64,000 nucleotides of DNA, taken from NCBI GenBank assembly GCA_024516035.1, contig CM044964.1:2057784-2121783 (forward strand). Direction: 5' to 3'. The position numbers and the translations under genes were made by a program. Of this stretch, positions 23,601 to 35,600 are shown in pieces (the stretch's first letter is position 1; each line of letters opens with the position of its first letter). The stretch comes from Bactericera cockerelli. Lineage: Eukaryota > Arthropoda > Insecta > Hemiptera > Triozidae. A model generated the notes under the pieces. It did not search any database. It had not been told where the DNA came from and saw only the letters and a list, made by a program, of their open reading frames with translations.

Positions 23601-26600
23601 GAAAAGCCGTTAAATTGGCCTCAAATTAAGAAATTAGTAAAAGAGAAGTGTAAAAACCTGATTTTATTTTTTCATTATTCATAAATAAAGAGAAACAATT
23701 GAAACTTTTAAATAAATCAAGATTTTTCTTTATTTTTTTATGTGGGTACTTTGTGCCCCCCCCTTGGGAGTATCTGTTACCTAACAAAGCTTGGGAGTGC
23801 TAGGGTTAATATCTAGGCTTTTCTTATGTCCAATTCTCTTCTATAGAGGTTCGTCTGTATTTACCTTGTGTGTTTTAACTCCTCAGGTAAATCAGCGTGC
23901 AGCTTCTTCAAGAACTGCGCAGAGTGCCGAGATGATCCGGAGTGTGGCTGGTGTGACGACAACTCCGGCACTGGTTTAGGTAATCTAATGTTATCATATT
24001 TGTGTTATTCACTTTCGTGATATCACAACTACTCAAACTCGCTTTTACTAAATCTACGCTGAAACCGGGACTTGAACCACCGACCTCCAGGTTACAAGTC
24101 CGCTGCCTTATCGATCAAGCCACTGAGGTCGGTCTAATGAGTCAATTAATAATTTCGATTTATCTTTCGATTTCGATTTATCATCAACTCAGTTTCGTGA
24201 TGCCCTATTTCTTCGTTATTCTCATGATATGCCCCTCCCTGAGAGATGTGATGGGTGCAATGAACGAATGACTGTTTGCCTTGCGTTAAATTGTAAGAAA
24301 GGGGGGTTGGTAAAACATGGACATGAAAACCTCAGAGATGATGGTGCTGAAGTGTAAATAAATAAATAAAACTAACCCCTCTATCCTTGACTTCCCAGGC
24401 GTGTGCATGCCGGGCGGGAATCACGGCCCGTACTCCTCGGAGCAGTGTCTCACGTCCTCGTGGTTCTTCACCACGTGTCCCACGTGCCAGTGCAATGGTC
24501 ACGCCACGTGTGAGCCTGGCACGGGCACGTGTCTGCCCTGCAGTGGCCTCACCACGGGACCTCACTGTGACCGCTGCGTGCCGGGCTACTACGGCAGTCC
24601 GGTCAATGGCGGGAAGTGTCACGGTGAGCTTGATTCAGATTTAATACTAATAAATACCGTTAGGTATTGTATATTTACTGTACATGACCAATTTACAAAA
24701 AACAAACATTATCAAATTATAAGATTTTTTTTTCTTCTCTTTACATATATTTTTTTTTTTTTAACAAGAACTGACGGGATGTATTCCCATTTATTACAAT
24801 ATTATAAAAATAAAATAAAATATACACAAGAATAACTCATTTTGACAAAAAAAATATATTTACTTTGTCAGTTATATTGTTCCCTAATTTTGCATTCGCT
24901 GGAGTGGGGAGACAAACAAATTAACATTAATTAACACAAACGAAATTAACACAAACGGGGTATAGGAAGTATTGTATGTCATGGGGTATAGGAAGTATTG
25001 TATGTCATGGGGTATAGGAAGTATTTGTATCATCATCGTGGGGTGGCGTTATCGTGAATGATGTTAGCCAGACAGTGGAGGAATGACTCAGCATTTCTAC
25101 TACCGTCTTTAAAAGGAGACTAATAATATAATTGACAAGGGCCCCCAGAACCAAGCCAATGCTGATCTACTCCCTGTTTATAGTCCCCCAGCTAGACCTA
25201 TTGGAAGTATAAGTATAAGTAGTGCTTTATTTAGACTGTCAGCGCAAGACAGGTAGTCCCATTATGCCAACAGTTTTGTATGCCATGGGGTATAGAAAGT
25301 ATGTGTGTCATGGGATATAGGAAGTATTGTATGTCATGAGATATAGGAAGTAAAAATATGTGTTAATCACTATTGTCATATCACAACTACTCAAACTCGG
25401 TTTACTAAATCTGAAACCGGGACTTGAACCACCGACCTCAAGGTTACAAGTCCGCCGCCTTATCGATCAAGTTACTGAGGTCAGTCAGTATTGTAAGTAA
25501 TAGGTATATCAGGTAACACATATCTAATGCTACTACCTACCCCACACTAAGGGGATACAGTCCTCTTGTTTTTTTGGGGCGGTTTCATTTCATTTAGTAG
25601 GTTTTTTTCCTCCGACATTTTATTGCTAAATTTTGTCATACTTAATTTCCACTTTCCCCTTCCAGTTTGTGACTGTAATGAGCAAGGGCAGAAGTGCAAT
25701 CCGGAGACGGGCAAATGTTTCTGCACCACCAAAGGGATCATAGGGGATCATTGTGAGAGATGTGACACAGCTAACCATTACCTGGGCGATCCCAGCCATC
25801 ATGGCTCCTGCTTCTACGATCTCACCATAGACTATCAGGTAGGTGTCCGATTATCAACAAGGCTATCACTGTGAGAGATGTGACACAGCTAACCATCATG
25901 GCTCCTGCTTCTACGATCTCACCATAGACTATCAGGTAGGTGTCTGATTATCATCAAGGCTATCACTGTGAGAGATGTGACACAGCTAACCATCATGGCT
26001 CCTGCTTCTACGATCTCACCATAGACTATCAGGTAGGTGTCTGATTATCATCAAGGCTATCACTGTGAGACATGTGACACAGCTAACCATCATGGCTCCT
26101 GCTTCTACGATCTCACCATAGACTATCAGGTAGGTGTCTGATTATCATCAAGGCTATCACTGTGAGAGATGTGACACAGCTAGCCATCATGGCTCCTGCT
26201 TCTACGATCTCACCATAGACTATCAGGTAGGTGTCTGATTATCATCAAGGCTATCACTGTGAGAGATGTGACACAGCTAGCCATCATGGCTCCTGCTTCT
26301 ACGATATCACCATAGACTATCAGGTAGGTGTCTGATTATCATCAAGGCTATCACTGTGAGAGATGTGACACAGCTAACCATCATGGCTCCTGCCTCTACA
26401 AGTATTTGGGGTAACACTCCCGTTGTAATATGATCATGCAGTTGAAAGCGACGGTGAACCCAATTTTTTCAATTAATGAGACAGATTTTTACTTTCAATT
26501 ACCTCTAAGGTATAGAAAATATTGTTTTCGGTCGGTTTTTTCGAAATTGAGCTGGTTTTCACGCAGACAGTTTTAACTAAGTTATCATATTTGTGTTAAT

Positions 26601-29600
26601 CACTTTCGTGATATCGCAATTACTCAAACTTACTTTACTAAATCTACGCTGAAACCAGGGGGACTTGAAGCACCGACCTCCACCGCCTTATCGATCAAGC
26701 TACTGAGGTCGGTGGACAGTTTTTAACTATGAAAAAATTGATAACAATTAAATTTGTATGTTTCAGTTCACATTCAACTTGTCCAAGAGAGAAGACCAGT
26801 ACTACACGCAGATCAACTTCCGCAACATTCCGCCCAAGCACGACGTGGATGCTGACTTCACCATCCATTGCTCTGTGCCCAGCAAGATGAACATCACCAT
26901 CAAGACAGGTAGTGAAGATAGCCACACATATTTTAATAAATATAGAATAGAACTATACAAACATGTTGCTGACTTCACCATCCATTGCTCTGTGCCCAGC
27001 AAGATGAATATCACCATCAAGACAGGTAGAGAAGATAGCCATACATGTTTTAATAAATATAGAATAGAACTAAACAAACATGTTGCTGACTTCACCATCC
27101 ATTGCTCTGTGCCCAGCAAGATGAACATCACCATCAAGACAGGTAGAGAAGATAGCCATACATGTTTTAACAAATATAGAATAGAACTATACAAACATGA
27201 TGCTGACTTCACCATCCATTGCTCTGTGCCCAGCAAGATGAGCATCACCATCAAGACAGGTAGAGAAGATAGCCATACATGTTTTAATAAATATAGAATA
27301 GAACTATACAAACATGTTGCTGACTTCACCATCCATTGCTCTGTGCCCAGCAAGATGAACATCACCATCAAGACAGGTAGAGAAGATAGCCATACATATA
27401 TTTTAATAAATATAGAATAGAACTACACAAACATGTTGCTGACTTCACCATCCATTGCTCTGTGCCCAGCAAGATGAACATCACCATCAAGACAGGTAGA
27501 GAAGATAGCCATACATATATTTTAATAAATATAGAATAGAACTATACAAACATGTTGCTGACTTCACCATCCATTGCTCTGTGCCCAGCAAGATGAACAT
27601 CACCATCAAGACAGGTAGAGAAGATAGCCATACATGTTTTAATAAATATAGAATAGAACTATACAAACATGTTGCTGACTTCACCATCCATTGCTCTGTG
27701 CCCAGCAAGACGAACATCACCATCAAGACAGGTAGAGAAGATAGCCATACATATTTTAATAAATGAATGGGTGAGTAGAAGAACCAGGAATGTCAAAAAT
27801 CGATTTTTTTTTATTATTATTATTTTTTTTTTTCTTTGTAGAATAAGAAGGAATGTACTCTTTTCTAGCATCTCTGTGAATATGAAGGAAAAATACCCCT
27901 TAAAAGTATATTTTTTTTCGATTTTAAAGTGGGGGAAGCGGAAAAAAAATCTGACGTAAAACAAGGAATGTAACAAAATCACTGACCATTTTTGCTAGCG
28001 GTATTAGTACCTAGTTGTGAGAATCTTGTCGAATAACAAGGAATGTAAAATTTAATTTTATTATACTCATTAGCATCAGGAAAGCAAAAATAAGACAAAT
28101 TTTATTTTTGCTTTCCTGAAAAGTCGATTTTTGACATTCCTGGTTCTTCTACTCACCCATTCAAATATAGAATAGAACTATACAAACATGATGCTTGTTA
28201 TATGTTAGATACTCTAGTCTAGAAGAGAAAACTGCCTTTCAAGTTTATTGGAATAGAACTGATTTTATTTGGAATTCTAGACTTTAGGAAAACTCTCGTT
28301 GAACATAAATATTCTCTGGCCTCAAGGCCTATCACATCTTCCCCTCTATAAAAAAATATTTAATTGTGCAAATCTCTCAGGTGGTCTTCTTTCTCGACTG
28401 CTTCTTCTGAGTGGCGGAATATTTAGACGGAGAGAGAATCACCATGCTTCCACTCTTCTCCCTTCCGTTGTGGTTGAAATCGAATACCTTCACCTACATT
28501 CAACTTTGGAAGATTCCTGGTCTTGGAATCATAATAAAATTTATATTTTCTTTTCCTCAGATCAGCTGTTTCAGGAACACCATCTACAATGTGAGGTTTT
28601 AATTGATTAGATAACGTTGGAATGAGTGATCTAGTTTTCCTTGACATTAATTTTTCTGAGGGAGTAACTTCTGTGTCACCTGTTGGAGTGTTCCTCCATT
28701 CAAGAATAGCTGAAAATGGATCTTTCTTCTCAAATCTGCACTTCTCAATAATACTTTTGGCAATTTTCACTGCAGACTCAGCCTTTCCATTTCCATGACT
28801 GTGAAATGGGGAAGAGGTTATGTGTTCAAACGACCAATTGTTTGAAAATTCGAGAAACTTTTGATTTCTGAAAGAACCTCCATTATCTGTAATTAAAGTG
28901 TTAGGAACGCCATGTATAGAAAATATTTTTTTCATCATTAAAATTACTTGCTCAGCAGATAAAGAATAAAGTTTCTCTATCTCCCAATAATCAGAATAAT
29001 AATCAACTACAACGAGATAGTTCTGATCTTCCACTTGGAATATGTCGGCTCCTACCCTGTACCAAGGTAAAGAAGGGGTTTCATGAGTTTGCATAGGGAG
29101 ATTACGCTGTGCTACAGGATATGTTTTGCATGTTTTTTCTATGGAGCAAAGATCTGCCTTCACCTCTATCAAATTTAACTCCGTACAGAATTCTGCAGAG
29201 ATCAGTGGTGGATGATTCTTATTGGTCACCTGGAACTCCAAGTCATACAAGTTGCCTTTATGTACAACAGTCAGACTTTTTTTACCAACAGGATATAAAA
29301 TTTCTCCTCCTATTGCACCAAGTTTGGTTCTAGCTCTTTCAAGATTGACATTTCCACACAGCTTCCTGATATCTTTGAGGCTAATTACATTACAAGTTGC
29401 ACCTGTGTCTAAATGGCATGGAAAGGAAATCAAATCATTATTAACAAGAAAAGTAAGATTGGAAATAAGGCTTTTCTTAATGTCACTACTTCCAATGTGC
29501 CAAACATTGTTATCAGTATTGGGCGTTTCCACTTCATAGCTCTGGTTTTCAACATAGTTCGCAATTTTAGCTCTCTTTTGCTTACAAACTTCACTGAAAT

Positions 29601-32600
29601 GATTCCAATTACCACAATTAGAACAAACTTTTCCGAATGCTGGACAAAGTTCTTTTCTGAAAATATGATTCTTGCCACAGTAAGTACATTCCCTATCAGG
29701 AATCGATTTGATATTGGACTTGTAAAACTTGAATATTTCTTTATCCTCTTGAACTTTTACTTCAGCACCGCTTATTTCATGACATTGTTTCTCAGTTGCT
29801 TCAAAAGATTTTCCTATTTCCATAGCTGATATCAAAGTTAATTTGGAATTATTAAGATACTGTTTCCTCAACTCCGGATTTGAAACTCCAAGTACTAGCC
29901 GGTCTCTGAGTAATTCGTCATGCATTTGTTTGTATTCGCAAGAACTAGCTAGATTTCTAATTCTGCTGTAATATTTGTCTATACTCTCGCCTGTTTCTTG
30001 TTTCGCAATACCAAATAAATATCGTTCATAGATAATGTTCTTTTGAGGTAAAATATATCTGTCAAATGCATTTAATAATTTTTTAAACGTACTTACATCA
30101 TTTGTCTCTAGAGTCATGAATGTCTTGAGCATTTCTTTATCAAACAAAGATATAATAAATGAAATCTGTATGTCATCTTGCTGTTTATCTAAGCCTGTCA
30201 ATTTCATGTAATTCTTGACTTGTAATTTGAAAATATTCCAATCCTCTGCAATCGTCTCTGTTTTCCATTCAAACATCTTTGGAGCTGGTATAGTATGAGC
30301 AATCATTGACATATTGGTTGTTTCTTTGTCATCAATCGTTGGTTTAGTCATTATCAAAGAAATAAACTCATAGAACAAGAAAAATAAATGTGTACTTCAA
30401 TCTATATTCTATGTTGAAAAACGAAAATTTGCGCTGTCACCATGTTATATGTTAGATACTCTAGTCTAGAAGAGAAAACTGCCTTTCAAGTTTATTGGAA
30501 TAGAACTGATTTTATTTGGAATTCTAGACTTTAGGAAAACTCTCGTTGAACATAAATATTCTCTGGCCTCAAGGCCTATCACAATGCTGACTTCACCATC
30601 CATTGCTCTGTGCCCAGCAAGATGAACATCACCATCAAGACAGGTAGAGAAGATAGCCATACATGTTTTAATAAATATAGAATAGAACTATACAAACATG
30701 ATGCTGACTTCACCATCCATTGCTCTGTGCCCAGCAAGATGAACATCACCATCAAGACAGGTAGAGAAGATAGCCATACATATGTTAATAAATATAGAAT
30801 AGAACTATACAAACATGTTGCTGACTTCACCATCCATTGCTGTGTGCCCAGCAAGATGAACATCACCATCAAGACAGGTAGAGAAGATAGCCATACATGT
30901 TTTAATAAATATAGAATAGAACTATATAAACATGACTATACGGTTTTCTTCATATGATTCTGAATATTAACACGTATATCTGTTTTATTCCAGCCTCTAG
31001 TCCTGAGAAAACGCTCTACACAGGTCAGAATTGCACCGGCACTCTGTTCAAGACCCGCTTTCTCAAGTCAGAACACAAGTTTCTGTCTTTTTAATGCGGT
31101 TTTATTTATATAATTCTCAATACTTAACACGTCTATCTGTTTTGTTTCATATAATTCTCAATATTTACCTTGTTTTTTTTTTTTTTGTTTTTTTTCATTT
31201 AATTCTCAAAATTTAACACGTATATCTGTTTTATTCCAGCCTCTAGTCCCGAGAAAACGCTCTACACAGGACAGAATTGCACGGGCACTCTGTTCAAGAC
31301 CCGCTTTCTCAAGTCAGAACACAAGTTTCTATCTTTTCAATGCGTTTTTCTTTATATAATTCTGAATATGTAACATGTATATCTGTTTTGTTTCATATAA
31401 TTCTGAATAATTAACACGCATTTCTGTTTTATTCCAGCCTCTAGTCCCGAGAAAACGCTCTACACAGGACAGAACTGCACCGGCACTCTGTTCAAGACCC
31501 GCTTTCTCAAGTCGGAACACAAGTTCGGCGTGGAGGACAACATCACACTGACCACCTTCTTCGTGTATGTCTACGACTTCAAGGCTCCTCTCTGGATCTC
31601 CATCTCGTTCTCCCAGTACCCCAAGCTCAACCTGCAGCAGTTCTTCATCACCTTCTCCTCGTAAGTAGCGTTTCTTTTTGACATTTTCATGTCTTTGCTC
31701 TGGCACATAACCAAAATTATGTGACGAAATTATGTGACGAAATTATGTAACGAAATATTGAATTGTAAAGGGAGAGAAGAGGGAAAGTGTGTGTCATGCG
31801 CACAATGGCGAAGTATTGAATTGTAGAGGGAGAGAAGAGAGAAGGTATGTGTCATGCGCACAATACGAAATTTGGTCAGTTGGGTTTTGGACCTTGAATA
31901 GTAAAGATGAAAATGTCCCAATGGTTGCAGACTCGTATGCAAGCGTTTTTTTAAACAAAAATTTAATAATAATAATGCTTTTTCTTTGTGTTATTATGTC
32001 ACAATTTTAGTGGGTAGCGCAGAATCATAGGACTTTACCACTTTAATTTACAATATCTTGTATTATTTTTTTGCCTAAGATTCTGCCACTGGGCGCTGCT
32101 TCACATTAAAGCAGCTACTCATTTCTCCTCACGAGGTATGAGTGGACCCCGAACATCCAAGTACAGAGCAGAAAAAATCCTCCCTCGCTGGGAATCGAAC
32201 CCAGGTCACCATGTGTGCAATGCCTAGCGCGCTAACTCGCTCTGCCACAGTGACTACTTAATAATAATAATATAATATCGCCTTATTTATACTGCTCGAT
32301 TAGGACTATTAAAGTCCCATTATTCCAGCAGTAAGCCCAAGACATATTATTATGTGGTAAAAATCCCAAATGGGAGGATAACTTATCATGTCCCGGCTGG
32401 GTTTCGAACCCACGACCTCTTGAGTCTCTGGATTCGCAGAGTGCCGCCTTTACCACTGAGTTACCGGGGCAGACGGAATTTATAGTCATGTTGTTGTTGT
32501 TGTTGTAGCCAGCTTGGCTACAGCTGGAGGGGTGAGTGATGGTCTCCAGCCAACTTTATTTCAAAGTTGGCTCGTCCTGAACCACATATTTCTGTGTGCG

Positions 32601-35600
32601 ATCAACCATCATGAGGACTTGGACTTTTCTTTAAAAGCCATTAAACCCTTGGGAAACTGCAAGCTAGCCTGGCTTGTGAGGGTTGGCTAGTCTGTTCTCT
32701 GTTTATAGTCCTCTAGCGGGACACTGGTCTTCTCCCTGTTTAACGTCCCCCAGCCAGACATACTTGTAACCTGGAGTCCGGCGTGGCGGTTCAACCATCA
32801 TGAGGACTTGGACTTTTCTTTACAAGTCAATAAACCCTTAGGAAACTGCAAGCTAGCTTGGCTTGTAAGGGTTGGCTAGTCTGTTTAAAGGCTAGTTGGC
32901 TTTAAAGTCCTCTAGCGAGACAATTTAGTGAAGCGAATTTGAGTAGTTGTGATTTCACAAAAGTATTGAACACAAATATAATATACAGGGTGTAACAGAC
33001 TTGATGTAAAATCTCTTAAGGGGTGGTAGTACAGATCATTTCCAACCATGAATGCTCTATAACAGTTTTGATTTAACTTAGTGGTTCTCGAGATATTATT
33101 TTTTGAATTATTTTTACAAGTCCCCTGCCGCTCGACAAAGAATGGCATCTAATTCCATAAATATAGTAGATGAGGCAATAAATGTAACTTTTTCCATAAG
33201 ATAACAAAATTTCACTATTATTTACACTAGATTTATTCTTAAAAACTGCACACGTACTGAAAAAAATCAGCAGCAGGTTTTTACTTCAAGCAAGTTTTTA
33301 CATAAATGAAACCAATACTTTATGTGGGCAGTATTTTGAGAAAATGGCGGCTGAAGTTTCAGGTGGATTTCATGTTTGCGATAAATTTTCCGCTGCTGTT
33401 GATTTTTTTCAGTACGTGTGCATTTTTTAAGAATAAATCTAGTCTAAATAATAGTGAAATTTTGTTATCTTATGGAAAAAGTTACATTTATTGCCTCATC
33501 TACTATATTTATGGAGTTAGCTGTATTTAACTATTTAAAGGTATCGTCATCGTGAACGATAGTAGCCAGACAGTGGAGGAATGACTCAGCATTTTTAACA
33601 CTGTCTTTACAAGGAGACTAATAAATAAATAAATATTACTATATAAATAATAAATAAATATTACATACATCAAAATTAATGCATATATCAGAACAACTGG
33701 TTCCAATTCAGCTTATTTTATGAGACTTAAGGAGACTAATAAATGAGGGCTCTAGTATCAAAACCGGCTCTCTCCACTTTTTCTAATTTTACAGGATGGG
33801 CAAAAAACATATTGAACGATAACCCTTTAATCAATTTATTTGATTGTGGAGAGAGAACAGTTTGAAAATGAACGCATATTTTACAACAGAATTACTATGG
33901 GAGAGAGTAGGTTTTGAGATGTAATGTTTTTTACCGTCTATGCGACTTTAAAAAGAGATTCCAGGGGTACCAAAAACTCATTTTCAATTTTTTTGGAGAG
34001 AGCCGGTTTTGATACTATATATAATGTAAATCTGTTCGAAAACAGGTATCAACCGACTACTCTCCACTTATCACGGTCCTGCGCATCCTCTTTCATCTCT
34101 TGATATGTTCTTCCTCTTTTAATATCACTTATCATACCTAATTTTACTCTACCTCTTCCTCTTTTTCCATCTATCTTGCCCTCTAACACTCTCCTCTTTA
34201 GACAATCTCTGCGAAGAATATGACCTAACCAATTTCTTTTACGTTTTTTGATGGTCTCTAGGAAAGTCCTCTTTTCTCTTACTCTTTTGAAGACATCTTC
34301 ATTTCTTACTTTCTCTGTCCATTTGATTCCTTCCATTCTCCTCCACAACCACATTTCAAAGCTCTCTAAATATTTCTCTTCCTTCTTCCTTATCACCCAG
34401 CTTTCACATCCATATAGAACTATACTCCATACATAGCATTTGGCAAACCTTATTCTTAAACTAATTGGTATTTTCTTTGCATTTAGTAGACCCCTCATTT
34501 TCTTTGCATTTAGTAGACCCCTCATTTTAGTATATGCACTTTTTCCCATTCCAATTCTCGTTCTTATGTCTTCTATTGTATTTCCTTCAGAATTCACTAT
34601 GGCACCAAGGTATTTAAAAGAATTTATCTGTTCAAGTACTTTTCCACTCAAGGTTATATTTAATCTGGTGTTTTCTTTGCCAATTTTCATTACTTTAGTT
34701 TTTCCTACATTGATTCTCATTCCATTTTGTTCTCCCACTGTACTTACTCTTTCTAACATGATTTGTAAATCTTCTTGTGATGTTGCTATTATTGCCTGAT
34801 CGTCTGCATACTTTATTGTTTTTATGTTTTCTCCACCAACTTTTATAGCTTGTGTTTCTTCGAGAGCCTCATTCATTATTTTCTCTGCATATATATTAAA
34901 AAGGGTCGGAGATAAACAACATCCTTGACGCACCCCTCTTCCTATTGTTATTTCTTCTGTTTCCTCATTACATAGTTTAACCACTACTCTCTGACCTCTG
35001 TATATTTCACTGATCAATCTTCTATCTCTCCAATCTATTCCAATATCTCTCAAAATTTTCATAGTATCTTCCAATCAACTCTATCAAATGCTTTTTCCCA
35101 GTCCACAAAACACACAAATAATTCTCTATTCACTTCTAATACTCTTTCACCTAAAATTCTCAAACATCCAATAGCATCTCTTGTTCCCTTCCCTTTCCTA
35201 AAACCAAATTGATCCTCTCCCATATTCTCTTCAATTTTCTTATCAATTCTTTTCAATATTATTCTACTAATTTTGATACTAGAGCCCTCAAATATGATAA
35301 CTTTTTTTTACTACAAGTGTATCACAAGTTCTATTTCCTCCCCCCAGCTGCTTCCTGCTGCTTCTCCTGGTAGCCGCTATCCTCTGGAAGATCAAGCAGA
35401 AGTACGATCTGTACCGCCGCCGCCAGCGCCTCTTCGTCGAGATGGAGCAGATGGCGTCCCGCCCGTTCGCCCAAATCGTTCTCGAGGTGGAGCGGCGTCG
35501 GGTGCCCCCGCCCCCCACCAGTGGCGGAGACAGTGGCGGCACGACGCCCACGCCCACCAGTCTGCCGCCCCTGCCGCCCAAGAAACAGAAGAAGGGCGCG

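Larger units (their letters stand above)
33744..35290. mobile_element. MITE with 32-bp perfect inverted ends, split by a LINE
   Basis: The left end tgagggctctagtatcaaaa continues to ccggctctctcc (33744-33775). The right end is its exact reverse complement once the LINE and one copy of the 11-base target duplication are removed (33995-34017 plus 35282-35290). The pre-insertion length is about 283 bases. Confidence 0.88.

Noticed and set aside
26802..27371. 189-residue minus-strand repeated ORF
   Set aside because: Antisense shadow of the 117-bp exon-donor array.
28423..30378. Possible host gene with zinc knuckles and protease
   Set aside because: Enclosed by identical LTRs with a target duplication, so it is a retrotransposon.
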